A DNA stretch of 64,000 nt from Pseudoalteromonas spongiae UST010723-006 (GCF_000238255.3 NZ_CP011040.1:1364001-1428000), one strand, 5' to 3'; positions 26,850 to 36,991 are shown, counted from the stretch's first letter. Numbers and translations are program-made. Notes: generated from the letters alone by a model not told the origin.

Positions 26850-28436
26850 ATGGCAATTAACTCTTTAACCTTAGTAGAATTTGCAAAAGCCCAAGTGACC
26901 AGTCTCGATAATCAAGACAGATTTGAACAGCTGTTGCAAACCCTTGCGACGGTGATTGAGTGCGAGGCCATTGCGCTTTTGGCACTGCGTGGGGAAGTAT
27001 TAAAACCACTTGCGATTAAAGGGCTTACACCCGACACGCTCGGCAGGCGCTTTGTTATTAGCGAGCATCCGCGTTTTGCAGCAATTTGTAATGCCAAAGC
27101 AGCTGTGCGTTTCGCAGCATCGAGTCCCTTACCCGACCCGTATGATGGCCTAGTTGCTGATCACCCCGGTGATTTACCAATTCATGCTTGTATGGGCCTA
27201 CCACTATATTTTGCCGAACGTTTGATTGGCATTTTGACCTTTGACTCTTTAAAGCCGAACGCCTTTGACGATTTAGGCCAAGACAAGCTTGATGCCTTAG
27301 CAGCCATCGCTGCAGCCACCTTAAAAATTGCCCTCACACTCGATGAATTAGAGCAGCGTAATTCGCGCTCACATTTACTAATGGCAGAGCTTAGCCAAGA
27401 AGCCATCGCCCGTGATGGCAACGAATTAATTGGCGACAGCCAAGCCATGGTAAAGCTTAAACAAGAGGTTAATTTGGTCGCTGCATCACCGTTTAGCGTG
27501 CTTATTCAAGGTGAAACAGGCGTAGGTAAAGAGCTTATTGCACGGCGCTTACACTTACAATCAAGCCGCGCCGATAAACCTTTGGTGTATGTAAACTGCG
27601 CTGCTCTGCCTGAAAACTTAATTGAAAGCGAATTATTTGGCCATGTGAAAGGCGCCTTTACCGGTGCCGATAAAAATCGCGCAGGTAAATTTGTGTTGGC
27701 CGATGGCGGCACTCTATTTTTAGATGAAGTGGGCGAACTGCCACTCGCAGCGCAAAGTAAACTACTACGCGCACTGCAATCCAATGAAATACAACCCGTT
27801 GGCCAAGATGATATTCATTATGTTGATGTGCGGGTTATCGCCGCTACTAATCGTGATTTAGCAGACGAAGTAAATAACGGAAACTTTCGCGCCGATTTAT
27901 TTCACCGCTTAAGCGTTTACCCCGTTAACATTCCACCACTGCGTGCTCGAAATGGCGATATTGCCTTGTTGGCAGGCTATTTTGTCGAGCAATCGCGCCG
28001 CAAACTTGGCTTGCAACAGCTTAAAATAGCCAAAGACGTGCTGCCCTATTTAAATGCCTATCACTGGCCGGGCAATGTGCGCGAACTAGAGCATGTGATA
28101 AGTCGCGCGGCACTTAAAGCATCGGTAAATACCCAATCAACCATAGTGACAATCAACCCGGTTGATTGTGGTGAGTTAGTCAGAGAGCTTGCAATTGACG
28201 GCACAAGTAGCGATGAGCCAAAGGCTAACCCAATTCAAACGCAGCAATTTTTGCTAAAACCAGATGAAAGTTTAAAACAGGCCACAGAGCGTTTTCAAAG
28301 TGAAATGATACGAAACACCTTGTCTAACCATAATGGAAATTGGTCAGCGGCAGCACGAGAACTTAACACCGACCGCGCTAACTTAACCCGCCTTGCAAAA
28401 CGGTTAGGCATTAGTGTGACAAAGCAGATTAGTTGA
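26850..28436 (+). CDS. norR: NorR, nitric-oxide-sensing sigma-54 activator
   Basis: The 528-residue protein has an N-terminal GAF domain (about 20-170) that in NorR binds NO through a non-heme iron. The AAA+ domain has Walker A GETGVGKE at 221-228, the sigma-54-contact loop GAFTGA at 268-273, and LFLDEVGELP. The C-terminus is a Fis-type helix-turn-helix (NWSAAARELNTDRANLTRLA). AGGTGG precedes the ATG. It faces the hmp operon, and the intergenic region carries both NorR sites and the sigma-54 promoter. Confidence 0.96.
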   Translation: MAINSLTLVEFAKAQVTSLDNQDRFEQLLQTLATVIECEAIALLALRGEVLKPLAIKGLTPDTLGRRFVISEHPRFAAICNAKAAVRFAASSPLPDPYDGLVADHPGDLPIHACMGLPLYFAERLIGILTFDSLKPNAFDDLGQDKLDALAAIAAATLKIALTLDELEQRNSRSHLLMAELSQEAIARDGNELIGDSQAMVKLKQEVNLVAASPFSVLIQGETGVGKELIARRLHLQSSRADKPLVYVNCAALPENLIESELFGHVKGAFTGADKNRAGKFVLADGGTLFLDEVGELPLAAQSKLLRALQSNEIQPVGQDDIHYVDVRVIAATNRDLADEVNNGNFRADLFHRLSVYPVNIPPLRARNGDIALLAGYFVEQSRRKLGLQQLKIAKDVLPYLNAYHWPGNVRELEHVISRAALKASVNTQSTIVTINPVDCGELVRELAIDGTSSDEPKANPIQTQQFLLKPDESLKQATERFQSEMIRNTLSNHNGNWSAAARELNTDRANLTRLAKRLGISVTKQIS

Positions 28437-28552
28437 TACTGGAAAAGTACTTATCCAAATCAGTTTTTAGCGGCGAATAATCAAAGGGAAAACGAACAGT
28501 TCGATTTTGAGAATATATTTACACATGGTTTTCAGCGATTCTAGAACCATCT

Positions 28553-28589
28553 AATAACATTACCGTTTTACTATATCGGTAATGTTATT
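28553..28589. terminator. Hairpin between convergent norR and amidohydrolase genes
   Basis: Perfect 13-base arms AATAACATTACCG and CGGTAATGTTATT with an 11-base loop. It is A/T-flanked and lies between convergent genes, so it is probably a bidirectional terminator. Confidence 0.75.
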
Positions 28590-28601
28590 AAATTTAAAAA
28601 C

Positions 28602-29933
28602 TTAATTAAGCGTGTTTTTAAAGATCTTTCCGTCTTTCATTATCAAATCGAAGTTTTTTTCAGGATTGGCAACTAAATCTAAATCTTCAAGCGGATTACC
28701 GTTCACTAATATCAGATCTGCGTAAGCCCCTTTTTCAATCACGCCAAGTTTACCGAGCGGATATGGAGACCGCGGGCCAGATAAAGCCAATAATTCTCCA
28801 GCTATTGAAGTGGCTTGGCGCAGAGCTTCGACAGGGGTAAACCAGCGCGACAATTTTGCTAGCTGTTTGCCTTGCTTTTCAGCAAGTTCAGGGTCGAACA
28901 AAGTATCTGTACCAAACACAATTTTGACACCTACTTTTCGTGCCAGCTTATAAACATGATTAGTGCCTTCTGTCACCGTCAGATATTTTTGGTGACTGAA
29001 TGAGCCCTCTGGAAAACTGATCCCATCCTCGTCATCTAAAATAGGTTGCATACTTAAATATGCCCCTTTTTTCTTCATTAACTTTAATGTTTTTTCACTT
29101 AAAAGGTGGCCATGCTCGATACTCATTACGCCTGCGTCTAGTGCTCTTCGAGTCGCTTCATCTGTAAATGTGTGTGTAGCAACATAGGTATTCCAGTCGT
29201 TCGCAGCATCAACTGCGGCTTTTGTTTCTTCAAATGTAAATTGATTCACATCCAGTGGATCAAAACTTGATGACACTCCGCCGCCAGAGTTGATTTTTAT
29301 TTGTGAGGCTCCCATCCGCAACGCTTCTCTGGTTCGTTTGAGTACTTCTGGCACGCCGTCAGCAACGATCACATGACCAATTTGTTCCATGTACACTAGT
29401 TTGTCATGAGTATTAGCAGGGACCGCGGTAGCTGGTCTAAAATCTGTATGCCCAGAAGTCTGACTAATCGCTGGCCCAGAAGGAAATATACGAGGGCCTG
29501 AATAGACACCAGCATCAGTAAGTTTTGCCAATGAAAAAACATTACCTCCAACATCGCGAACCGAAGTAAAACCTCTCATAAGCACTTTTTCATTACTTTT
29601 AGCACCAACCAGTAAATGATAAGCATGTTCGGAATTAAGCCCTACTTGCATTGGAATACTTGCGTATGCAGAATGCCAGTGCATATCAATTAAGCCAGGC
29701 ATTAATGTTCGGCCTTTTCCGTCAATAACCACAGCATTATCTATGTTTAAAGGATCTTGCGTGATTGCAGTAATTAAATTTTTTGTAATCACAACCGAGG
29801 CGTTCTTGGTAAGCTTTTCATTTTTACCATCAAAAACATTTACATTGTTAATTATTACAATCTGACTGTTTTTTGCTTGCATCAATGCGGGTGCAAAGAG
29901 AAGTAATAACAGTATTAGCCTAAGTTTCAACAT
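28602..29933 (-). CDS. Exported metal-dependent amidohydrolase
   Basis: I start at ATG 29933, behind GGGTGAG, giving 443 residues with a signal peptide of about 20 residues (LILLLLLFAPALMQA). The metal motif HxH appears as LIDMHWHSAY, followed by KINSGGGV (the likely carboxylated Lys), THTFTDE, SIEHGH and FGTDTLFD, the usual order of imidazolonepropionase- and Xaa-Pro-dipeptidase-like amidohydrolases. Periplasmic members often cleave dipeptides or N-acyl compounds; the substrate here is not readable. Confidence 0.9.
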   Translation of the reverse strand: MLKLRLILLLLLFAPALMQAKNSQIVIINNVNVFDGKNEKLTKNASVVITKNLITAITQDPLNIDNAVVIDGKGRTLMPGLIDMHWHSAYASIPMQVGLNSEHAYHLLVGAKSNEKVLMRGFTSVRDVGGNVFSLAKLTDAGVYSGPRIFPSGPAISQTSGHTDFRPATAVPANTHDKLVYMEQIGHVIVADGVPEVLKRTREALRMGASQIKINSGGGVSSSFDPLDVNQFTFEETKAAVDAANDWNTYVATHTFTDEATRRALDAGVMSIEHGHLLSEKTLKLMKKKGAYLSMQPILDDEDGISFPEGSFSHQKYLTVTEGTNHVYKLARKVGVKIVFGTDTLFDPELAEKQGKQLAKLSRWFTPVEALRQATSIAGELLALSGPRSPYPLGKLGVIEKGAYADLILVNGNPLEDLDLVANPEKNFDLIMKDGKIFKNTLN

Positions 29934-29989
29934 CTCACCCAATTCCTTTATATCGTTTACTCTACTATACAAGCCCTTGCTTTATGATC

Positions 29990-30008
29990 AACAACTTATA
30001 AAGTTGTT
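29990..30008. promoter_or_regulatory. 19-base palindrome upstream of the amidohydrolase gene
   Basis: AACAACTT-ATA-AAGTTGTT is a perfect palindrome 57 bases before the start codon. Size and place fit a repressor operator; no regulator can be named. Confidence 0.4.
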
Positions 30009-30173
30009 ACTCATAATAAATGACTTATAACCGTTGACGTTTGTCTTACACTAAATTAGTGTTAGCTTTATCAAGAGATAAAGCTAGATACACGCATATA
30101 AGCAAACCATCTTTTAACGCTGAACAAAACCGCTATAAATAATATAAAATCAGATAGTTACTCAAGAACACAT

Positions 30174-30824
30174 TTAAACCACTTTATACGCTTTTAAAAA
30201 ACGGGCGACGGCTTTATCAACATGTTCTTGCACTTCTTGATCGCTAATTGGTTCGTTTGGTAGCAATACGGCTTTAATGTGCAAACGCCCTTTGATCATT
30301 TCGATTAATAGCTTTGCGGCATATTCGGCGTCGTCGACATCGAGCATGTTTTGTTGGTGCAAATGGGTTAAATATTTCGCTAGCGGAATACTGCCTCGTA
30401 ACGGGCCAAAGTGATAAATCAATTCACCTACTTCCGGCAGCTTGGGCACAATATTGGTCACTAAGCGGAACAACTTCACCATAGTCTCTGATAAAAAGCC
30501 TTGAGCAAAACCATAACACACCTGACTAAGCGCTTGTTGCGGCGGCAAGTCGTAATCGATATTAAGCAAAGTGCCCACTTGCACTTCGGCTTTTTCACGA
30601 ATAACAGCAAGCAGTAGCTTTTCTTTATTACCAAACTCACTGTAAATATTGCGCCTTGAGCCGCCCGATTCGCTAATAATCATTTCAAGCGAGGTATTGT
30701 CGTAACCATGTTCTAAAAATAGCATTTGTGCTACTGCGAGGATTTTTTTACCGCGCTCTGATAACGGTTTTGCATTTAAAATTTGTTCTAAACTCAAGAC
30801 TGTACCTAATAATTGTAAAAACAT
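30174..30824 (-). CDS. TetR-family repressor of the adjacent RND efflux pair
   Basis: The helix-turn-helix appears as GKKILAVAQMLFLEHGYDNT, then SGGSRRNIYSEFGNKEKLL. The start is uncertain: an upstream frame would run through the two operators, so I use ATG 30824; a TTG at 30797 with TTAGGT before it is also possible. The protein is then about 216 residues. It is divergent from the MFP-RND operon, and two palindromes in the gap (30832-30853, 30857-30878) suit autorepression and control of the pump. Confidence 0.9.
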   Translation of the reverse strand: MFLQLLGTVLSLEQILNAKPLSERGKKILAVAQMLFLEHGYDNTSLEMIISESGGSRRNIYSEFGNKEKLLLAVIREKAEVQVGTLLNIDYDLPPQQALSQVCYGFAQGFLSETMVKLFRLVTNIVPKLPEVGELIYHFGPLRGSIPLAKYLTHLHQQNMLDVDDAEYAAKLLIEMIKGRLHIKAVLLPNEPISDQEVQEHVDKAVARFLKAYKVV

Positions 30825-30831
30825 GGTTGAC

Positions 30832-30878
30832 TTTGGTACTACATGGTACCAAAATATTTGGTACTGCATAGTACCAAA
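30832..30878. promoter_or_regulatory. Two tandem palindromic operators (30832-30853 and 30857-30878)
   Basis: Each is a 22-base palindrome with arms TTTGGTAC and GTACCAAA; the second has perfect 9-base arms. Their centres are 25 bases apart. They lie between the divergent tetR and efflux genes, the expected place for TetR binding. Confidence 0.85.
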
Positions 30879-30930
30879 TTAATTTACTCAATTTGTGCTT
30901 ATAAAATTAGCACCTTTTACAGGAACCGTT

Positions 30931-32031
30931 ATGCGTTTACTTTACGTTGTTGCGTGTATTATCACGCTTGTTGGCTGTTCAAAAGAAATAGAACACTCTG
31001 AACCTCCTATCCGCCCAATCGCATGGACAGCGGTAAAAACCTCAAATTTTGAACAAGTGCGCACGCTTTCGGGCATTGTTGCCCCCGTTGAAAATGCCAG
31101 CTTAAGCTTTGAAGTAAACGGTAAAGTTGAAAAGGTGTTTGTGAAATTAGGTGATACGGTGAGTAAAGGCCAACCCCTTGCCAAGCTTAATCAACTTACG
31201 TTTCAATTAAGTTTTGAATCAGCATCAGCGCAGGTGAAACAAGCCGAAGCAACACTGCAAGAAGCGCAAAATGAATATGAGCGATACAAAACGCTGAGCG
31301 AACAAGGTTTAGTGTCAAAATCAGGTTTTGATAATTCGAAATCAGCGTTTGAATCTGCCAAAAGTGCCGTAGATGTAGCAAATGCTCAGCTCAATATTGC
31401 CCGCAAAAACGTACAAGATAGTGAATTACTAGCACCTTACGATGGGGTTATCACCAAACGTTTAATTGAACCCTCACAACAAGTTGCCGCTGGCCAATCT
31501 GTATTTGAAATTGAAGGACAACACGGCTTTGAAGTACGTGTAATGGTGCCTGAAAGCATAATCCATGACTTAAACAGCGATATGACCTTAAAAGTAACCT
31601 ACCCTGTAATGCCACAACTGTCGATGAAAGGGCATATTTCAGAAAAAGGCACCCGCGCTGAATCTGCCAATGCATTCCCTGTTACAGTTATTTTAGATGA
31701 AGAAAATTCGGTGCTACGTGCCGGTATGACTGCCGAAGTAGAGTTTGTTTATCAAGGGATTGGCCGTACAGGCTTTACAGGGCCAAGTATTCGTATTCCG
31801 GTAAGTAGTCTAGGGGCCGATGTGAAGCAAAAATCCTATGTTTTTGTTTTTGACCCTAACACGCAACTGTTAGAAAAACGCTTTGTGCAAACCGAAAACG
31901 TTATTAATAACCAAGTGATTATTTCGAATGGATTAAAAGACGACGAGATTATTGCTACAGCTGGCATTGCGTTTTTGCGCGACGGGCAAAAAGTATCGCT
32001 GCTTGATAACGCCGTGCAGCGTTTTAACTAA
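30931..32031 (+). CDS. RND efflux periplasmic adaptor (membrane fusion) lipoprotein
   Basis: AGGAACC precedes ATG 30931. The signal peptide ends in a lipobox, LVGC, with Cys16. The 366-residue product has the biotinyl-like segment (VEKVFVKLGDTVSKGQPLAK), a coiled-coil hairpin of about 100-160, and the second lipoyl half (LLAPYDGVITKRLIEPSQQV). It links the inner-membrane RND pump to an outer-membrane channel, which is not encoded here. It starts an operon with the permease 11 bp downstream. Confidence 0.95.
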   Translation: MRLLYVVACIITLVGCSKEIEHSEPPIRPIAWTAVKTSNFEQVRTLSGIVAPVENASLSFEVNGKVEKVFVKLGDTVSKGQPLAKLNQLTFQLSFESASAQVKQAEATLQEAQNEYERYKTLSEQGLVSKSGFDNSKSAFESAKSAVDVANAQLNIARKNVQDSELLAPYDGVITKRLIEPSQQVAAGQSVFEIEGQHGFEVRVMVPESIIHDLNSDMTLKVTYPVMPQLSMKGHISEKGTRAESANAFPVTVILDEENSVLRAGMTAEVEFVYQGIGRTGFTGPSIRIPVSSLGADVKQKSYVFVFDPNTQLLEKRFVQTENVINNQVIISNGLKDDEIIATAGIAFLRDGQKVSLLDNAVQRFN

Positions 32032-32042
32032 GGAGCGGGAAT

Positions 32043-35000
32043 ATGAATATTACCGCTTTGGCGTTTAATTATAAAAAACCCGTATTACTTGTGGTGGCAC
32101 TATTAATGCTAAACGGCATTTTTGCCTACTTCACCCTGCCAGCACAAGAAGATCCTACTATTACTATTCGTGAAGCCATTGTCAGCACACAATTTCCGGG
32201 CATGGCGCCGGACCGTGTTGAGCAATTAATAACGCGAAAATTAGAAGAAGAAATTCGCAAAATTCCGGAAGTAAAAGAGATTAAGTCGTCATCTTCAACT
32301 GGACTTTCGACTATTCACGTAAAAATTTATGACCGATACTTTAACCTCGACAATATTTGGCAAGACTTACGTAATAAGGTGAATAATGCCCAAGGCAAAC
32401 TGCCACAAGGCACCTTACCGTCTTATGTAAATGATGAGTTTGGTGATGTATCGGTGATCACCCTTGCGCTGACTGCCGATGGCTTTGATATGGACGAAAT
32501 GTACGATATTGCGCAGCATATTCGCGACACCCTTTACGGTGTTGAAGGCACTAAAAAAATTGAGATTTTAGGCGCCAAAGCCGAGCGCATTTACCTTGAA
32601 GCGTCAAACGCAAAATTGGCGCAACTTGGCATTTCGCCACTAGCACTCATTAGCGAGCTGCAAAAGCAAAATATAGTGCAGTCAGGTGGTCGTGTTGATA
32701 CTGGTAGCCGCAGCTTTATTATTGAACCAACGGGTAATTTTAATAGCATTCCAGACATTGAAAATACCTATATTACCATTCCCGGAACCGAGGATTTCAT
32801 TGCCCTAAAAGACATCGTCACGATTAAAAAAGGTTATATCGACCCACCTGATAAATTGGCGTATTTTAATGGTAAACCAGCGATTTTCTTCGCTAATGCG
32901 ATGTTGCCTGAATACAACATCTTAGAGTTTGCACCGCGTTTTAAAACCAAAATTGCGGAGATTGAACACACATTACCCATTGGTTATCAACTCGATATTG
33001 CCACCTATCAGGCCGACCAAGTTGAAAAAACAGTGAAAGGGGTATCAATTAATGTACTGCAAACACTGGCGATAGTGCTTGTTGTGGTAATTCTTTTCTT
33101 AGGGCTTCGCACCGGCTTAATTGTGGGTGCTATTGTGCCACTGGTGATGCTGGTAACCCTTGCCATTATGCAATACAGCGGTATTAAGCTTGAGCGCATG
33201 AGCTTGGCTACGCTTATCATTTCACTTGGTTTATTGGTTGATAACGGCATTGTTATTGCCGAAGATTTTAAACGCCGTTTAGAACAAGGCATCGACCGCT
33301 ACAAAGCTATGGTGCAAGGATGTAAAGAGCTGGCAGTTCCGCTACTTAGCTCGTCAGCCACCACCATTTTATTCTTTTTACCGCTAATGCTGGCGGAGCA
33401 TGTTGCGGGCGAATACACGCGTTCTATTTCATTGGTGATTTTAATTACCTTGCTAAGCAGTTGGGTATTAGCGCTGACAGTAACGCCAATTTTAAGTTAC
33501 TACTTTATTAAAGTGCCAAAAACGACCAGCAGCGATAGCAATGAATTTGGCAAACTAACCAGCTACTATGCGAAATACGAGCAGTTTTTACATTGGGTGT
33601 TAAAACACAAAGCCCTGTTTATGGCGGCGATGTTTATACTGTTTATTGGCGCTGGCGCATCAATGAAATTTGTTGCCAAACAGTTTTTCCCCAATTCAGA
33701 TCGTACTCAAGTACTCGTTAACATCGATTTACCGCGCGGTACGTCATCACGCGAAACCAATCGCCAAATGCAGGAAATTTTCACTTGGTTTAATAACAAA
33801 GAGCAGTTTGACTATATTGAAAGCTTCTCAGGCTATGTTGGTTTTAGCGGCCCGCGTTTTGTACTCTCACTCAATCCGGAAGACCCTGCTGAAAATAAAG
33901 GCTTTATTGTACTAAATGTTACGCCAGAAACAGATATTGCCTCGCGGGTGTTAGAACTTGATACACAAATTGAAGCACGCTTTCCCAATGTGTCAGCACG
34001 TGTGCGCAAAATGTTCTTAGGGCCGTCGGATTCGTCTATTTTAAAAGTGCAGGTAAAAGGCCCTGATAAAGAAGTTATTTACCAAAAAGCACAAGAAGTA
34101 ATGGCTGTTTTAAATGCCGCGCCGAACTCATTGAACGTGCGTACCGATTGGGAAAATTTGATTACTAAAATCTCGGTTAAAGTGGATCAGCACCGTGCAA
34201 AACGTGCAGGGCTTACCTCAAGCGAAATCGCACAAGCCCTAGAGAGCTACTTTAGCGGCGGTGTAATTACTAACTTCCGCGATCAAGATGAAATTATTCC
34301 AATTGTGCTGCGCGCCGGTGAAAACGAGCGTAATAGCCTAGATAGATTGCGTACGTTAAATATTTACTCTGAAAAATCAGGCCGTGCCGTACCGCTTTTT
34401 CAAGTTGCTGACTTTGAGCCGATTAATCAGTTTTCGATTATTCATCATGAAGATATGTTTCGCACCATTAGCATTGAAGCGCGTAACACTAAGCTTTCTG
34501 CGGAAGATTTTAAAGCCCTTGTCGATGAGCAAATTCAGCTGCTTAAACACGACTTACCGGTTAATCACACCATTGAATACGACGGTGTAATTAAAGAGTC
34601 AAAGGCGGGACAAAAGGCACTGAGTGCTAATATGCCGATGGTACTTGGCTTTATTATTATTTTATTGGTCGCGCAGTTTAATTCATTTAGAAAAGCCATG
34701 GTGATTTCACTTACTATTCCGCTTTCATTTATTGGTGCGGTGATAGGTTTATTATTAATGCAAGCGCCCTTTGGCTTTATGGTAACACTTGGCCTTTACA
34801 GCCTTGCGGGTATTATTATCAATAACGCCATTGTATTAATCGACCGCATTGCAATTGAACAAGCTGAAGGTAAAAGCGAGTATCAAGCCATTATTGATGC
34901 ATGCTTAACACGCCTTCGCCCAATTGCGATGACCACCATCACTACCATGATGGGATTACTGCCACTTATTATTGGTAAAGATCCGCTGTTTTACGGTATG

Positions 35001-35096
35001 GCCTGTGTAATTGCCTTTGGTTTAGGCGTAGGCACGGTTTTAACCTTAGGCGTGGTACCCGCACTTTATGCTGGGTTCTACCGCGTTAAAAAGTAG
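32043..35096 (+). CDS. RND-family efflux permease
   Basis: The 1017-residue length and the pattern of one TM, a large periplasmic loop, five TMs, and the same again fit HAE1-type RND pumps. The proton-relay helix TM4 reads LGLLVDNGIVIAED, with Asp400 followed by Asn401, where AcrB has two aspartates; this variant is seen in some subfamilies. GAGCGGGA lies before the ATG. It works with the adaptor upstream under the divergent TetR. The substrate is unknown. Confidence 0.95.
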   Translation: MNITALAFNYKKPVLLVVALLMLNGIFAYFTLPAQEDPTITIREAIVSTQFPGMAPDRVEQLITRKLEEEIRKIPEVKEIKSSSSTGLSTIHVKIYDRYFNLDNIWQDLRNKVNNAQGKLPQGTLPSYVNDEFGDVSVITLALTADGFDMDEMYDIAQHIRDTLYGVEGTKKIEILGAKAERIYLEASNAKLAQLGISPLALISELQKQNIVQSGGRVDTGSRSFIIEPTGNFNSIPDIENTYITIPGTEDFIALKDIVTIKKGYIDPPDKLAYFNGKPAIFFANAMLPEYNILEFAPRFKTKIAEIEHTLPIGYQLDIATYQADQVEKTVKGVSINVLQTLAIVLVVVILFLGLRTGLIVGAIVPLVMLVTLAIMQYSGIKLERMSLATLIISLGLLVDNGIVIAEDFKRRLEQGIDRYKAMVQGCKELAVPLLSSSATTILFFLPLMLAEHVAGEYTRSISLVILITLLSSWVLALTVTPILSYYFIKVPKTTSSDSNEFGKLTSYYAKYEQFLHWVLKHKALFMAAMFILFIGAGASMKFVAKQFFPNSDRTQVLVNIDLPRGTSSRETNRQMQEIFTWFNNKEQFDYIESFSGYVGFSGPRFVLSLNPEDPAENKGFIVLNVTPETDIASRVLELDTQIEARFPNVSARVRKMFLGPSDSSILKVQVKGPDKEVIYQKAQEVMAVLNAAPNSLNVRTDWENLITKISVKVDQHRAKRAGLTSSEIAQALESYFSGGVITNFRDQDEIIPIVLRAGENERNSLDRLRTLNIYSEKSGRAVPLFQVADFEPINQFSIIHHEDMFRTISIEARNTKLSAEDFKALVDEQIQLLKHDLPVNHTIEYDGVIKESKAGQKALSANMPMVLGFIIILLVAQFNSFRKAMVISLTIPLSFIGAVIGLLLMQAPFGFMVTLGLYSLAGIIINNAIVLIDRIAIEQAEGKSEYQAIIDACLTRLRPIAMTTITTMMGLLPLIIGKDPLFYGMACVIAFGLGVGTVLTLGVVPALYAGFYRVKK

Positions 35097-35112
35097 GACT
35101 AACGCATATAAA

Positions 35113-35150
35113 AAAGCACAAGGGTTTGCTTAGCGCGAACCTTGTGCTTT
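35113..35150. terminator. Terminator between RND permease and SGNH lipoprotein genes
   Basis: AAAGCACAAGG and CCTTGTGCTTT arms, with one bulged G, lie between convergent genes with A- and T-rich ends. Confidence 0.8.
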
Positions 35151-35181
35151 GCTGCTAGAGATATCAGCGTATGCGCTAATT

Positions 35182-35991
35182 CTATGAGGATTCAGAAAAA
35201 GGACACGGAGGAAGTTGATAAATTACTTCCGACACGACCTGCGCCATAAGGAGTTGCTCGTCAGCGCGCACACCATTTACTGGCGTTAAAATCACCGAAT
35301 CGACTCGCTGTCCGGTGATCACTTCAGCAAACACTAACGCCGTTAAATATTTACCCAATGGCGCAGCGTGATTACCATCACTGGCATGCAGCCTAAGGTT
35401 AGGCATTAACTGCAAAACACTATCCCAAACAAGGCCGACTGGCGCAAGGCAGCTCGCCTGTTTCGCAACAATATTTGAATGCAGACCATAAACATATTGC
35501 GCTTCTGTTGTATCGCCACGCTGCGGGTGCTCAGGAAATAATATCGGCATCACATTAAGCTCCTTTGCATTGGCTATCCATTTTTCTGCCGCCGTCGTTG
35601 AATACGTTGTCTTACGTGATTGCGAATATTTTTGCCCTTGCAAAATAAGGTGCGTCCAGTTGCCGTTTTCTAGCGCTTGAGTTGCAATGCTACTTCGAAT
35701 GCTATCATCTAAAAAACCACTACCAATAGTCTCCGATACTGTCTGCTTTTGGGGTGTTAACTGAGTAATCACCTTATTAATCTCAGCGCCTAGCCCTGCA
35801 ACATGGCTATTGCCCGTTATTGCAACACGGTACGAATTAGCACTTTGATTGTTAGGAACTTCACCGCTGTATTTAGGCTTAAGTTGCCAGTTTATATCAT
35901 CAATTGTTTTACTAATGTCATTGAGTGTTTTTGGTGAATCTGAACATGCAACCAATGCACATGAAAACATTAACCCAAATAATGCACGCAT
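35182..35991 (-). CDS. SGNH-hydrolase-like lipoprotein
   Basis: Start ATG 35991 follows GGAGAAC; the longer frame overlaps the upstream gene. The signal peptide ends with LVAC, Cys16. The mature 250 residues have an SGNH block I (AITGNSHVAGLG) and the Asp-x-x-His catalytic block near the end (ASDGNHAAPLGKYL). Members hydrolyse ester bonds, often acetyl groups of polysaccharides. It begins one base after the stop of the alpha/beta hydrolase gene, so the two are coupled. Confidence 0.75.
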   Translation of the reverse strand: MRALFGLMFSCALVACSDSPKTLNDISKTIDDINWQLKPKYSGEVPNNQSANSYRVAITGNSHVAGLGAEINKVITQLTPQKQTVSETIGSGFLDDSIRSSIATQALENGNWTHLILQGQKYSQSRKTTYSTTAAEKWIANAKELNVMPILFPEHPQRGDTTEAQYVYGLHSNIVAKQASCLAPVGLVWDSVLQLMPNLRLHASDGNHAAPLGKYLTALVFAEVITGQRVDSVILTPVNGVRADEQLLMAQVVSEVIYQLPPCPFSESS

Positions 35992-35992
35992 G

Positions 35993-36874
35993 TTAGTTCT
36001 CCAATGCCATACTTGATTGGTAGATTTCGAAAAGCGCATCTGATAAATAATCTGATTCATGAGGCACAGAAAACAACTTAGAGGATGCTACAGGTGTCGC
36101 GCACTGTTGCCAATTATTGGTAACGGTACCACTGCTGTTAGTAGTGACCGCAGGGTGAGTTATTTGTTCAAATTGCACGGCACAACCGTTAATACTGAGC
36201 CAGTGATTAATCGTATCCTCTACACTTTTAATGTTGCCACTGGCGCGGCCTTTAACCGGCACTTCCATATCTGTTGGGCTATGTAGATGATGAATTGCTA
36301 CTGCTGTGGTGGTTGTGCATGCAGCAAAATCACCACGATATTGCCCCGCTAATGCAACAATACCAACCAACTTTTCAGGAATGTGACACGCTAAGGTATA
36401 AGCCATAAAACCACCAGCGGAATAACCGAAAATACGTGCTTTATCGCCTTCAATTGTATAATTGGCATGTGCGTAATCAATTAAATTGGCGATGTAATTG
36501 CTATCATCACTGATGTTAGCATCTGTATTACTATCCCACTGCCATGCGCTGCCATTGCCATTTGGACTAATGACTAAGTACCCTTTTTCTTCAAGCATGT
36601 TTGCATCAAAAATACCGGCTACTTTTGCCATATATCCCGGTGCACCATGTAAGGTAATAATTAGCCCTTTGTATTCTTTGCTCGTATCGCCAAAGATTAA
36701 ATTCTGGCGGCCATCGACACCAACACATGCTGCACCATCAGGAATAGCTTGTCCAGCACATAAACTTGGACCATTTGTGTTATTTTCACTAACAGGTGTT
36801 GTTGTTTTACTACTGCCACCACAACCCGAAATTAAGCAACTTGCTAGCACAGCGATTTTTGTAATTTTTCTCAT
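35993..36874 (-). CDS. Alpha/beta hydrolase lipoprotein (PHB depolymerase/feruloyl esterase-like)
   Basis: The signal peptide ends ISGC, Cys18. The catalytic set is readable: nucleophile Ser in FGYSAGGFMAY, acid in HSPTDMEVP and His in VPHESDYL. LIITLHGAPG provides the oxyanion region. This resembles the LpqC/feruloyl esterase group of extracellular esterases. It is coupled to the SGNH lipoprotein and divergent from a CadC-like regulator 117 bp away. Together they suggest surface de-esterification of a polymer, an inference. Confidence 0.85.
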   Translation of the reverse strand: MRKITKIAVLASCLISGCGGSSKTTTPVSENNTNGPSLCAGQAIPDGAACVGVDGRQNLIFGDTSKEYKGLIITLHGAPGYMAKVAGIFDANMLEEKGYLVISPNGNGSAWQWDSNTDANISDDSNYIANLIDYAHANYTIEGDKARIFGYSAGGFMAYTLACHIPEKLVGIVALAGQYRGDFAACTTTTAVAIHHLHSPTDMEVPVKGRASGNIKSVEDTINHWLSINGCAVQFEQITHPAVTTNSSGTVTNNWQQCATPVASSKLFSVPHESDYLSDALFEIYQSSMALEN

Positions 36875-36991
36875 TATTTTATCTCAATCTGAAGTTCAAA
36901 GACCGCCTTAAAATTATGTAAAAGCTGTTATTGTTGCTTAATTAAGTTATGATAATTTGATAATGAAATTATAATAACTAGTAAAATCATA

